A DNA stretch of 64,000 nucleotides from Tannerella serpentiformis. GTDB lineage: Bacteria > Bacteroidota > Bacteroidia > Bacteroidales > Tannerellaceae. Numbering within the stretch: position 1 is the stretch's first letter; every line of letters begins with the position of its first letter. The DNA lies in contig NZ_CP028365.1 of assembly GCF_003033925.1 (NCBI RefSeq), positions 620,001 through 684,000 of the forward strand, in the 5' to 3' direction. Under the pieces are notes generated by a model. It made no database searches. It was not told where the DNA came from and worked only from the letters and a program-made list of their open reading frames with translations. Position numbers and translations under genes: made by a program. This document shows, piece by piece, positions 53,430 through 62,560 of this stretch.

Positions 53430-54044
53430 TTACTTCGTTCCGGCGTATCGCTTATTCAAGAACTCAATGATTTCACCCGTGATATTGTAGACGTCGTCAG
53501 CTAAGAAGATGGGGCTACCGGCCGTATTGCTAAAGATGATCTGATAGCCCTTGTCCTTATTGTAGAGCTTCAGGCAACGCACCACGGTGTCGCGCAACTG
53601 CTCGTTCATGGCCTGCGTCTGCTCCATCAATTCCTTCGTCAGACGGGCGTCCAGCTCCTGCAACTCTTGCTCCTTTTTCATCAGCCGTTGCTGCTCCTGT
53701 TCAGCGCGTTCACGCGTGGCGAAAGCCCCGTTCTGCATCTTGTATTGGAAGTCCTTGACCTCCGCCTGCAGGCTGCGTGCCTTCTGGGTATAACTGGCGC
53801 GTGCGTTCTCTTGTTTCTTCAGGATCTGCTCGTTCAGGTCGATGGAGAAATTGTATTTCTGCAACAAGGAGTCCACGTTGATATAAGCAACAGGGAAAGC
53901 TTTGAGGGGCGCTCCGGTGGAATCCGTCTCCATCTTCGCCACCGCGACGCTGCCCCCTTTATGGCCGGACAGTTGCATGACGAACAGGCAGACAATTGCA
54001 GCCGCAAGAATCCCCTCGATCACATAGTGTAGATTACTTTTCAT
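53430..54044 (-). CDS. OmpH/Skp-family periplasmic chaperone-like protein
   Basis: 204 residues. An N-terminal membrane anchor or signal (about 8-24), a short linker with VAYINVDSLLQKYNFS, then a long coiled coil (about 72-150) and a C-terminal YQIIFSNTAGSPIFLADD with the NITGEIIEFLN end, the Skp/OmpH pattern. It helps outer-membrane proteins cross the periplasm. The uncleaved-looking anchor is common in Bacteroidales members. Gene order with the small membrane protein upstream suggests a two-gene operon. Confidence 0.85.
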   Translation of the reverse strand: MKSNLHYVIEGILAAAIVCLFVMQLSGHKGGSVAVAKMETDSTGAPLKAFPVAYINVDSLLQKYNFSIDLNEQILKKQENARASYTQKARSLQAEVKDFQYKMQNGAFATRERAEQEQQRLMKKEQELQELDARLTKELMEQTQAMNEQLRDTVVRCLKLYNKDKGYQIIFSNTAGSPIFLADDVYNITGEIIEFLNKRYAGTK

Positions 54045-54055
54045 ATAAACGGAAT

Positions 54056-54277
54056 TTAATTACTCATCATTTCACCCATCCGATCGGCCAGATTCTTCTG
54101 GTGCGAAGCCTGCCGATCCTGCGTGCGAGCGCACGCTATGCCCTTTTTGCGTAGGGCGGGGCTGCTATCGACATGCGTGTTCGGAAAACGTCCGTTTTTC
54201 TCCAGTAAAATCCTCACGCAAAGCAGCGCCATGCAAATAATCAGTATAATAATAGTTGCCAGAGAGACGATAAACAT
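54056..54277 (-). CDS. Small single-pass membrane protein
   Basis: 73 residues: one membrane helix (about 4-25) and a basic tail with RKKGIACARTQDRQASHQKN. It lies 11 bases before the OmpH-family gene and behind a good promoter. Small proteins like this are conserved in Bacteroidales next to outer-membrane biogenesis genes; the function is unknown. Confidence 0.65.
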   Translation of the reverse strand: MFIVSLATIIILIICMALLCVRILLEKNGRFPNTHVDSSPALRKKGIACARTQDRQASHQKNLADRMGEMMSN

Positions 54278-54298
54278 TTTACTTTACCTTTGTGGACG

Positions 54299-54306
54299 CA
54301 AAGATA
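54299..54306 (-). promoter_or_regulatory. -7 box of the small-membrane-protein/OmpH operon
   Basis: TATCTTTG on the minus strand, exact TAnnTTTG consensus, about 22 bases before the ATG at 54277. Confidence 0.6.
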
Positions 54307-54416
54307 GACGATTCGATAAACAGCCATTCGGGGCTTCCTCCCATTTCCGTTTTTTTGTCATTCGCCGCGCCTATCTTTTTTCACTCAGCGATTTAAGTCA
54401 TTTATATACGTAGAAA

Positions 54417-55871
54417 ATGAAGACTATATTGGATCTCCAGCCGGCTATTGTGTGGAAGTATTTTCACGAAATCACACAAGTGCCTCGTCCTTCTAAAAAG
54501 GAAGGAAAAATCATCCGCTATTTAGAGCAATTCGCTGCCGACCATCATCTCCCGATTAAGAAAGATGAGGCCGGCAATATTCTCATCTCAAAACCCGCAA
54601 CGAAGGGCTACGAGAAGCTGCCAACCATCATCCTGCAATCGCATATGGATATGGTTTGCGAGAAGAACAACGACGTCACCCACGACTTCGACAACGACCC
54701 GATCGAGACCGTTGTCGACGGTGAGTGGCTGCGCGCCAAGGGCACCACACTCGGCGCTGATAACGGTATCGGCGTAGCTGCATCGCTGGCCATCTTGGCC
54801 TCCGACGACATCGAGCACGGCCCCATCGAATGCTTCGTCACCGTCGACGAAGAAACGGGTATGACAGGTGCTTTTGAGGTAAAAGAAGGCTTCCTCAGCG
54901 GGAAGATTCTCATCAACCTCGACAGCGAAGACGAAGGCCAGATCTTCATCGGATGTGCCGGCGGAAAGAATACCCTCGCCACGTTCAGCTTCACGCCCGA
55001 AGCGGCTCCTGCCCGGTCGTATTTCAAGATCGTTGTCACGGGTCTCAACGGCGGACACTCTGGCGGCGACATTCACAAAGGCCTCGGCAACGCCAACAAG
55101 TTGCTGGCTCGTTTCCTCTATTCACTGCGCGAGAAGTATGACTACACGCTGGCGGCTATCGAAGGTGGTAACCTGCACAACGCCATTCCACGTGAGGCTT
55201 CGGCTGTGATCGGACTTAAGGACGACGACCGCGAACCGGTGCGCGTGCTGCTGAACCACTTCCAAGCCGACGTGGAGAACGAGCTAAAGCGCATCGATCC
55301 GAACGTACGCCTGACGATGGAGACGGTCGACACGCCGAAGACTGTCCTGCCGAAGGACGTTGCTGCTCGACTCGTCGAGTCGCTGATTGCCTGTCCGCAC
55401 GGTGTGTTGGGCATGAGCCACGAGGTGGAAGGATTGGTGGAGACGTCGACCAACTTGGCGTCGGTGAAGATGCCTGAAGCAGGCAAGGTGATCGTTGAGA
55501 CCAGCCAACGCAGCTCGGTAGACTCGCTGAAGGATGCTGCGGCCGATCAGGTAGCTGCCGTCTTCCGTCTGGCTGGAGCCGAGGTGAAGCATGGCGACGG
55601 CTATCCCGGCTGGGCACCTAACCCGGACTCGAAGATCCTGAAGGTGGCTGAGGATACGTACCGCAAGATTTTCGGCAAGGATGCGCTGGTGCTGGCCATC
55701 CACGCGGGATTGGAGTGCGGACTCTTCCTCGAGAAGTACCCCTACCTCGACATGATCTCTTTCGGCCCGACCATGCGCGACGTTCACTCGCCTAACGAGC
55801 GGATCGAAATTGCCACCGTAGACCTCTGGTGGCGCCACCTGCTGGAGATACTGAAGAATATCCCCGCGTAA
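54417..55871 (+). CDS. pepD: Aminoacyl-histidine dipeptidase (Xaa-His dipeptidase)
   Basis: 484 residues, the standard size. Zinc ligands lie in SHMDMVCEKN (about 77-86), ADNGIGVA (about 118) and VDEETGMTGA (about 143-152); GLNGGHSGGDIHKG (about 210) and FGPTMRDVHSPNER (about 447) complete the M20-type metallopeptidase signature. It splits dipeptides such as Xaa-His in the cytoplasm, fitting an amino-acid-fermenting asaccharolytic lifestyle. Confidence 0.93.
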   Translation: MKTILDLQPAIVWKYFHEITQVPRPSKKEGKIIRYLEQFAADHHLPIKKDEAGNILISKPATKGYEKLPTIILQSHMDMVCEKNNDVTHDFDNDPIETVVDGEWLRAKGTTLGADNGIGVAASLAILASDDIEHGPIECFVTVDEETGMTGAFEVKEGFLSGKILINLDSEDEGQIFIGCAGGKNTLATFSFTPEAAPARSYFKIVVTGLNGGHSGGDIHKGLGNANKLLARFLYSLREKYDYTLAAIEGGNLHNAIPREASAVIGLKDDDREPVRVLLNHFQADVENELKRIDPNVRLTMETVDTPKTVLPKDVAARLVESLIACPHGVLGMSHEVEGLVETSTNLASVKMPEAGKVIVETSQRSSVDSLKDAAADQVAAVFRLAGAEVKHGDGYPGWAPNPDSKILKVAEDTYRKIFGKDALVLAIHAGLECGLFLEKYPYLDMISFGPTMRDVHSPNERIEIATVDLWWRHLLEILKNIPA

Positions 55872-55927
55872 ACAAAATATCGCACGCGTAGCGGCGTTTC
55901 TTCATTCGTAATCAAACCCCAGAGACG

Positions 55928-57457
55928 ATGAAGATGAAGAAACAAACAGCCGGCCTCGGCCTGCTCCTCGCCACGCTACTCTACCTCGCAGCCGGATGCG
56001 AACGGGTCGACCATTATGCCACCGACCCTTCGCTCCGGCTCGATTTTTCTACGGACACCCTCACGTTCGACACCCTTTTTACCACCATCGGGTCCGTCAC
56101 GAAGCAGTTCATGGTCTATAACCCGCACGGCGAGAACCTCCGTATCGAGTCCGTCACACTGGCCAGCGGAGGGCGCAGCGGCTTCCGCCTCAATGTGGAC
56201 GGTCGAAAGGGCGACTCCTTCAGCGGCATCGATCTTTGGAAACGCGACAGCCTGCGCGTGCTCGTCGAAGTGACTGCCAGCGCTAATAATGCCGACCGCC
56301 CGCTGCTGATCCAAGATTCCATCCTTTTCTACACCAATGGCGTCCGCCAATTTGTCCTGCTGCAAGCCGTCGGGCAAGACGTTCACATCATCCGAGGCGG
56401 CCGGACGTACACCGAAAACACAACCCTCCCGGCTGACCGGCCTTACCTCATCTTCGATAGCCTCACCGTCGGCCCCGGCGTCACCCTCACCCTCACACCC
56501 GGAGCCACGCTCTGCTTTCACCATCAGGCCAAACTCATCGTCGCCGGCACACTCAAGGCCATCGGTACCCAAGCCCAACCCATCACACTGCGCGGCGACC
56601 GCCTCGACAGCATCTACGCCAACGTCACCCTGCCCTACGACCGCGTCCCCGGCCAATGGGGCGGCATCCGCTTCGAATCCACCAGCTTCGAAAACGAGCT
56701 TGAATACACCGACGTCCGCAACACCTCCTTCGGCCTCGACTTCCAACCCTCTACCCCCGATCGGCTTAAGATCCGCATCCACAACTCTCGCGTCACGAAC
56801 AGCAGTGGCGACCTACTGACGGCTGTCAACTGTCACATCGAGGCCTCTGGCAGCGAGTTCACAAACGCTGCAGGAAATACCGTCTGCCTCATCGGTGGGC
56901 GCCACCGCTTCGCCCACTGCACGCTGGCCAACTTCATCGTCCTCACCACGCGTCAAGGTTCCCCTACCCTCATCCTGGCCGACACCGCCCGCATCGACAA
57001 CACGCCGCACCACTACCCACTCACCGAAGCGCGCTTCGACAACTGCCTCATCGACGGCAGCATCTCGGGCGACACCACACGCACGTACCGCGGCGAAATC
57101 TCCCTCATCTCCCGCAACGGCGACACGGCCGGCAGCGACGCCTTCAACTACCGATTCACGGCCTGCTACATCCTCACCAAAGCCATCACCAACAATCCCC
57201 GCTTCGACCGCTGCCTCTTCGGCTTCAGCCAGAAGCCCATCTACCTCAAGTCAGGCACCCGCAAACAGGCTTACGCCTACGACTTCCGTTTGGCCAACAA
57301 ATCCGTCGGGATCGGTGCCGCTGACCGCACCGTCGCCGCCGAGTTCCCCACCGACCGCTATGGCGTGAGTCGCCTCACCGGCAGCACCGCTCCGACCATT
57401 GGTGCGTACGAACACGTACACCTGCCGGAGGAGAAGAAGTCTTCGGCACGCCGTTAA
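55928..57457 (+). CDS. Beta-helix repeat lipoprotein
   Basis: 509 residues with signal peptide and lipobox YLAAGC (Cys about 24). Residues about 40-150 form an Ig-like domain. After GGRTYTENTTLPA a right-handed beta-helix begins (VGPGVTLTLTPGATL, then WGGIRFEST, LEYTDVRNTSFGL), ending near PTIGAYEH. Similar lipoproteins are conserved in Bacteroidales and are probably surface exposed; a polysaccharide-binding role is a guess. No catalytic motif seen. Confidence 0.75.
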   Translation: MKMKKQTAGLGLLLATLLYLAAGCERVDHYATDPSLRLDFSTDTLTFDTLFTTIGSVTKQFMVYNPHGENLRIESVTLASGGRSGFRLNVDGRKGDSFSGIDLWKRDSLRVLVEVTASANNADRPLLIQDSILFYTNGVRQFVLLQAVGQDVHIIRGGRTYTENTTLPADRPYLIFDSLTVGPGVTLTLTPGATLCFHHQAKLIVAGTLKAIGTQAQPITLRGDRLDSIYANVTLPYDRVPGQWGGIRFESTSFENELEYTDVRNTSFGLDFQPSTPDRLKIRIHNSRVTNSSGDLLTAVNCHIEASGSEFTNAAGNTVCLIGGRHRFAHCTLANFIVLTTRQGSPTLILADTARIDNTPHHYPLTEARFDNCLIDGSISGDTTRTYRGEISLISRNGDTAGSDAFNYRFTACYILTKAITNNPRFDRCLFGFSQKPIYLKSGTRKQAYAYDFRLANKSVGIGAADRTVAAEFPTDRYGVSRLTGSTAPTIGAYEHVHLPEEKKSSARR

Positions 57458-57579
57458 AAGGAAGATTAGCCCTGAGGAAGGCGGGTTGACGAGCCGCCTG
57501 TGCTTGTATCGGGCCCATAAGCGCTGAGACGCGTCTACTCATGCCTCCGAAGAGGGCAAATCGTTTTTGGAAATGCTTG

Positions 57580-58060
57580 CCTTGTAACGGTGTTGCAAAC
57601 GCCAAAGCATTTCCCGAGGCACTTGCGGGACTTCCGCAAGCATCAAAATGGGGAAAATGGCACTTGCGGAACTTCCGCAAGCGTCAAAATGGGGAAAATG
57701 GCGTTTGCGGGACTTCCGCAAGCATCAAAATGGAGAAAATGGCTCTTGCGGGACTTCCGCAAGCATCAAAATGGGAAAAATGGCCTTTGCGGAGTTCCCG
57801 CAAACGCCAAAAAGTTTTTCGAGGCACTTGCGGAGTTCCCGCAAACACCAAAAAATTTTTCGTGACACTTGCGGGACTCCCGCAAACGCCAAAAGGTTTT
57901 CCGAGGCACTTGCGGAGTTCCCGCAAATACCAAAAAGTTTTTTGAGGCACTTGCGGGGCTCCCGCAAACGCCAAAAAGTTCTCCGGAGCACTTGCGGGGC
58001 TCCCGCAAACGCCAAAAAGTTTTTCGAAGCCCTTGCGGGGCTCCCGCAAACGCTTACCCT
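57580..58060. repeat. 41-bp tandem array, about 11-12 units, two unit types
   Basis: All units share a palindrome like CTTGCGGGACTTCCGCAAG. In four units (57622-57785) it alternates with CATCAAAATGGGGAAAATGG. From 57786 on it alternates with CGCCAAAAAGTTTTTCGAGG, itself palindromic around AAAAAGTTTTT. As 41 is not a multiple of three, open frames through it cycle and encode no gene. It fills the gap between two convergent genes. Confidence 0.85.
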
Positions 58061-58123
58061 TTTTTTGAGAGCATGGCGAGGAATGGTACAACGAAAACGG
58101 CCGGATACCGGAGGGTTTGCGCC

Positions 58124-58150
58124 CCACTGGTACCCGGCCGAATTTGTTGG
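58124..58150. repeat. Half copy of the palindromic dispersed repeat
   Basis: CTGGTACCCGGCCGAATTTG then TTGGCGG, matching the right half of the element at 576-676. Confidence 0.45.
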
Positions 58151-58160
58151 CGGACCCTAC

Positions 58161-59447
58161 TTATTCCGTCGGTATGTCGCGGTTGACATTCTTCGAGCCG
58201 ACGAGGGCGTAGAAGAGCAGGTAGCAGAGGCCGGCAATGATCACCCAGTAGCTGCTGATGAAGCCCACCTTATCGGCCACCAGGTTTTGGATGAACGAGA
58301 TGACGCCGCCACCGCAGACGAGGGCCATGAAGATGCCCGACGCCAAGGGGGTGTATTTGCCCAGCCCCTCGGCGGCCAAATTGTAGATGGCGCCCCACAT
58401 GACGGACGTGCAGAGGCCGCAGAGGAACATGAAGACCATGCCCAGCGGCACCTCAGCGCCGATGACGGGGATCGAGAAGCGCACATCCTCGGGGATGAAG
58501 ATGAGGCAGAGCAGGAAGACGGTGGCAAGCAGGCTGACGGTCGTCAGCATCGTCTTGCTCGAGACGCGGCCACCCACGGCGCCGCCCACGAGGCGTCCGC
58601 ACATCATCAGGAACCAGTAGAAGCCGACGAGTGTCCCAGCCACCACGGGGCCGACCCACTCGAGGTTCGACATGTAGAGGTTGGCCGTGTTCGGGATGCC
58701 CACCTCGATGCCGACGTAGAAGAAGATGGCTATGGCGCCCAGCACAAAGTGGCGGAACGACATCGGGCCGTGCGGGTCTTTCTTCGTGTTGCCAGAGAGG
58801 CGCGCGGCGCGCTCGTCGGCCGTCTCCATGTGCGGCTCGGGGATGCGTGCCAGCAGGATGATGAGGAAGGCCAGGGCGAAGATGGCCATCGCAATGATCA
58901 TGGCCGGGGCCGCGTCGTTCACCTTAGCCGTCTGCACCGAGCCGCCGATGAGGTAGCCCAGAAGGATGGGGGCGATCGTTCCGCCGATGGAGTTGCACGA
59001 GCCGCCGAACTGGATGAGCTGATTGCCACGGTTTCCGCCGCCGCCCAGGGTGTTCAGCATGGGGTTGACGGTCGTGTTGAGCAGACACATCGATATGCCG
59101 GCCACGAAGGCGCCGAGTACATAGATGCCGAACGCGATGGAGGGATCCACATAGCCCGATGCGAACTGGATGCCCACGCCCACAAAGCCCACAATGGTGG
59201 CCAGTAGGGAGGTGAACTTGTATCCGCGGCGTTTGAGGATGAGGCCCACGGGGATGCCAAAGCAGGCGTAGGCGATGAAGTTGGCCAGTGTGCCCAGCTG
59301 TGAGAGGGCGTTGCTGGCGCCGAACTGCGTCTTGACGATGACGCCCATCGATCCGGCGAAGTTGGTGACGAACGCAATCATGAAAAAGAGCAGGAACATG
59401 ACGGCGATGACTAAGACATTGCTTTTCTCTTGTTTTACGGTGTCCAT
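58161..59447 (-). CDS. Sugar MFS transporter, FucP family
   Basis: 428 residues with twelve membrane segments. FVTNFAGSMGV in the first helix, the loop GIPVGLILKRRGYK and NTTVNPMLNTLGGGGNRGNQ after helix 4 are typical of the FHS/FucP group of proton-coupled sugar symporters. The substrate may be fucose, glucose/galactose or an amino sugar and cannot be told from sequence alone. It lies head-on to the array at 57.6 kb and downstream of the symporter operon on the same strand. Confidence 0.85.
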   Translation of the reverse strand: MDTVKQEKSNVLVIAVMFLLFFMIAFVTNFAGSMGVIVKTQFGASNALSQLGTLANFIAYACFGIPVGLILKRRGYKFTSLLATIVGFVGVGIQFASGYVDPSIAFGIYVLGAFVAGISMCLLNTTVNPMLNTLGGGGNRGNQLIQFGGSCNSIGGTIAPILLGYLIGGSVQTAKVNDAAPAMIIAMAIFALAFLIILLARIPEPHMETADERAARLSGNTKKDPHGPMSFRHFVLGAIAIFFYVGIEVGIPNTANLYMSNLEWVGPVVAGTLVGFYWFLMMCGRLVGGAVGGRVSSKTMLTTVSLLATVFLLCLIFIPEDVRFSIPVIGAEVPLGMVFMFLCGLCTSVMWGAIYNLAAEGLGKYTPLASGIFMALVCGGGVISFIQNLVADKVGFISSYWVIIAGLCYLLFYALVGSKNVNRDIPTE

Positions 59448-59588
59448 TTTTGTTTGGGTTTTTGAGTGGTGTATGGGTTGATAATTAATGACTGCTACGC
59501 TTTTGGCTGCGGCGGGCGTAAAAGTACACCCAAAGTTTGGCCCCGGGTGGAAACTGATCTTGTGTATGTGTTTAGCAGGACGTCAGCG

Positions 59589-61085
59589 TTACGCTCCGAC
59601 ACGGGTATGTGCATCCTCACGGACGTTTTTCAGCATCCTCACGGACGCGATCCACAGCCCGACGAACGTCAGGGCGCCGTTGATCATCAGCATCTCGTAG
59701 CCGAAGCGATAGCCGGTGTAATGCAGCGTGAGGCGTTCGAGGGCGTAGCAGATGAGGGGCGAGGCGAGGCAGATGTAGGGCACAGCGCTGTCAGCGGGCC
59801 GTAGGCGCGTGAAGAGGCCGAAGGCAAAGAGGCCCAGCAACGGGCCGTAGGTATAGGAGGCGATCACATAGATGGCGTCGATCACACTGCGATCGTTCAC
59901 GGCTTTGAACACCATGATGATCGCCGCAAAGAGCGCCGAGATAAGGATGTGCACCCGCATGCGTATGCGGCGAGCACGCGCCGCTTGGTCGCGTTCGATG
60001 CCGAGGATGTCGACACAGAAGGACGTCGTGAGCGCCGTCAGTGCCGAGTCGGCACTGCTGAAGGCGGCCGCGATGATCCCGATGGTGAAGAAGACGACGA
60101 TCGTCTGCCCCAATACGCCCGAGGTGCAGAACATCGGCAGGATGTCGTCGCCCGCGTCGGGCAGGGCGATGCCGAGCTGTCCGGCCAGCGTGATGAGCAG
60201 GATGCCCAGCGAGAGGAAGAGGAAGTTGATCGGCGTAAAGGCCAAGCCGTAGGAGTACATGTTCTTCTGTGCGTCGCGCAGGCTACGGCAGGAGAGGTTC
60301 TTCTGCATCATGTCTTGATCCAGTCCGGTCATGACGATCGTGATAAAGATGCCGCTCAAGAACTGCTTCACGAAGTGCTGCTTGCTCGACCAATCGCTCC
60401 ACTCGAAGAGGCGGAAGTGCGGGCTTTCGGCCACCGTGCGGCAGAGGCCGTCGAAGTCCAGCCCCATGCGATCCTTCACCTGCCAGATGATCACGACGAG
60501 CGTGCCCACAAGGCAGAGGGCCTGAAGCGTGTCTGTCCAGATGATTGTCTTGACGCCGCTCTTGTAGGTGTAGAGCCATACGAGCAGGATACTCAGGATA
60601 ACGGTCACGCCGAAGGGGATCTGCCACGTCGAGAAGACGTACGTCTGGAGGATGAGCACCACGAGATAGAGCCGCGCGGCCGCACCGATGATCTTGGAGA
60701 GGAGGAAGAAGGAGGCGCCCGTCTTGTAAGCCCGCCGACCGATGCGTGTCTCGAGGTAGGTGTAGATGGACGTGAGCTGAAGGCGGTAGTAGAGCGGCAG
60801 GAGCACGTGCGCGATGATGACGTAACCGAAGAAGAAGCCGAAGACGGTCTGCATGTACGTCATGTCGATCTGCCGCACCCAGCCGGGGACGGATACGAAC
60901 GTCACGCCTGAGAGTGAGGAGCCAATCATACCGATGGCCACGATGTACCACGGCGAGCGACGGTTGCCGAGGAAGAAGGCGTCGTTGTCTGCAGCCGATG
61001 CGCCGCCTCGCCCAGTGATCCAAGCGATGAGCAGCAGCAGGCCGAAGTAGGCCGCGATGATGAAGAGGATGGTAGAGCTGCTCAT
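59589..61085 (-). CDS. Sodium:solute symporter (SSS family)
   Basis: 498 residues with thirteen or so membrane segments. FFLGNRRSPWYIVAIGMIGS and SGVTFVSVPGW near the N-terminus, GLDQDMMQKNLSCRS in the middle and SSADSALTALTTSF (about 345-358, sodium site) are diagnostic for the SSS family. The substrate is unknown. The gene overlaps the stop of the upstream SpoIID-domain gene (ATGA at 61082-61085), so the two are made together, which hints at cell-wall sugar uptake. Confidence 0.88.
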   Translation of the reverse strand: MSSSTILFIIAAYFGLLLLIAWITGRGGASAADNDAFFLGNRRSPWYIVAIGMIGSSLSGVTFVSVPGWVRQIDMTYMQTVFGFFFGYVIIAHVLLPLYYRLQLTSIYTYLETRIGRRAYKTGASFFLLSKIIGAAARLYLVVLILQTYVFSTWQIPFGVTVILSILLVWLYTYKSGVKTIIWTDTLQALCLVGTLVVIIWQVKDRMGLDFDGLCRTVAESPHFRLFEWSDWSSKQHFVKQFLSGIFITIVMTGLDQDMMQKNLSCRSLRDAQKNMYSYGLAFTPINFLFLSLGILLITLAGQLGIALPDAGDDILPMFCTSGVLGQTIVVFFTIGIIAAAFSSADSALTALTTSFCVDILGIERDQAARARRIRMRVHILISALFAAIIMVFKAVNDRSVIDAIYVIASYTYGPLLGLFAFGLFTRLRPADSAVPYICLASPLICYALERLTLHYTGYRFGYEMLMINGALTFVGLWIASVRMLKNVREDAHTRVGA

Positions 61086-62419
61086 CGGACGTACCGTATT
61101 TCCGACCGGCTGCCGGGATAGTAATGCGACAGGATGGCGCGATAGGAATGCCCCTCGGCTCCCATCACGGCGGCGCCGATCTGGCAGAGACCCACGCCGT
61201 GTCCCCAGCCTGCGCCGGTGAGGCGGAAGCGTCGCGGGACGCCGTGATGCAGATCGAGCGCGTCGACCACGAAGGCCGAGCTATAGAGATGCGTCTCGGA
61301 GAGCGTGCGGCGGATCTCCAGCTCCTTACCGATGATATATGTGCGCCGACTGCCGACGATCCGGAGCCGCACGATGCGCCCCGATCGGCCGCGCTCGACG
61401 GCTTGCAGGTTGAGGATAGCGCCGAAGTCGATGCCGCTCTTGCGGCGGATCAGGTCGGCAAGCTCGTCTTGCGTGTACTCCACCGTCCAGCGATAGAAGT
61501 CGGGCGTCTCGAGGTCGTAGTTGTTGAGCACTTGGCTGAGGATGCCCTCGTCCGTGGTGTGACAGAAAGCCTCGGGTGCGGAGCGGATCCAGCGATCGGC
61601 TTCGGCCTCGTTCGTCAGGTCGGGCACCGGGGTGTCTGGCGTGCGACTGTCGCGCAGGGCGACGAGATAACGGTGATGAATAGGCTCCCAGCAGTACTCG
61701 AAGCACTCCGTGACGCCGCCGCACGACTTCGAGAAGCGTGTGTCGCAAAGCCGGCCCTCGTCCGTGAGCACCTCGCCACAGGTGGCCCGGACGGCCTCCT
61801 CCACGGCCGGTGTCGTGGCGCGTGTGATGCCCTGATAACGCTGGCAATGGTCGTCGGCGCAGACGTCGAAGCGCGTGTGATCCTCGCGGTCGTACCATCG
61901 GACGAGACCCTCGTCGTCTTGGCTGCAGCTCTCCGCCTTGGCGTCGACCGACGCCTGTCGCTTCTCGATCTGGGCCAGCAGCCAGCTGCGCGAGATGACG
62001 GCGTGCGCGCGGAGTAACTCGGGCGACGAGGTGGCGCTCATCTCAGACGAGATGACGCTCTCGAGATACGACTCGACGTCAATACGGTTCACCACCAGGA
62101 CGCCGTCGCTCGAGGGCGTGAGGATCAACGCTCCGCGGAAGCGTTGGTCTTCGCGGCGCTCCCAGTGGAAGTGTACGCCGATGGTGACGCCCCGCAGGTC
62201 GAACGAGTCCGAGGGGTCGGTGGGCTCGAAGTGCAGCGTGTCGAACGTGTGACTCTCGAAGGCGATGCGCCCGTCTTGCAGCGTAGCGTGTTGTTGGCCT
62301 GTGTGCGTGCGGCCCGTCTCCAGGCAGCGGTAGGCGCCGTTGAAATGAAATGAAACGTCTCTCTCCGTCAAGATCCCGACGTCTACGTTGGGTATACCGA
62401 TCATGATCTGTGTATGCAT
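61082..62419 (-). CDS. SpoIID/LytB-domain protein
   Basis: 445 residues from ATG 62419; the promoter at 62469-62497 rules out earlier starts. VVNRIDVESYLESVISSEMS (about 112-131), then LRAHAVISRSWLL and FSKSCGGVTE, the C-terminal LTGAGWGHGVGLCQIGA, are the hallmarks of the SpoIID family, lytic transglycosylases acting on denuded peptidoglycan. No signal peptide is seen. In Bacteroidetes the family is linked to cell-wall turnover; it is co-transcribed with the symporter. Confidence 0.85.
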   Translation of the reverse strand: MHTQIMIGIPNVDVGILTERDVSFHFNGAYRCLETGRTHTGQQHATLQDGRIAFESHTFDTLHFEPTDPSDSFDLRGVTIGVHFHWERREDQRFRGALILTPSSDGVLVVNRIDVESYLESVISSEMSATSSPELLRAHAVISRSWLLAQIEKRQASVDAKAESCSQDDEGLVRWYDREDHTRFDVCADDHCQRYQGITRATTPAVEEAVRATCGEVLTDEGRLCDTRFSKSCGGVTECFEYCWEPIHHRYLVALRDSRTPDTPVPDLTNEAEADRWIRSAPEAFCHTTDEGILSQVLNNYDLETPDFYRWTVEYTQDELADLIRRKSGIDFGAILNLQAVERGRSGRIVRLRIVGSRRTYIIGKELEIRRTLSETHLYSSAFVVDALDLHHGVPRRFRLTGAGWGHGVGLCQIGAAVMGAEGHSYRAILSHYYPGSRSEIRYVR

Positions 62420-62468
62420 TAATGTAAATAGGTGTGGTTCTATTTCTCCCGCTTGTTCAGCGAGCGGA

Positions 62469-62497
62469 CAAAAGTAGAAGGCTTGTGTAATTGTCAA
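62469..62497 (-). promoter_or_regulatory. Promoter of the SpoIID/symporter operon
   Basis: On the minus strand TTG (62495-62497) and TACTTTTG (62469-62476) have their starts 21 bases apart, matching the Bacteroidetes -33/-7 consensus. The expected transcript start is about 40 bases before the ATG at 62419. Confidence 0.7.
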
Positions 62498-62560
62498 TGG
62501 CTAAAGGTCAAGGATGACGGAGAGGAGGAAGACCACACATGAGGGAATAACCCACCCTCG

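Noticed and set aside
57541-59207. 519-codon plus-strand frame through the 41-bp array into the transporter gene
   Set aside because: It is antisense to the FucP-type transporter and in repeats; no coherent protein features.
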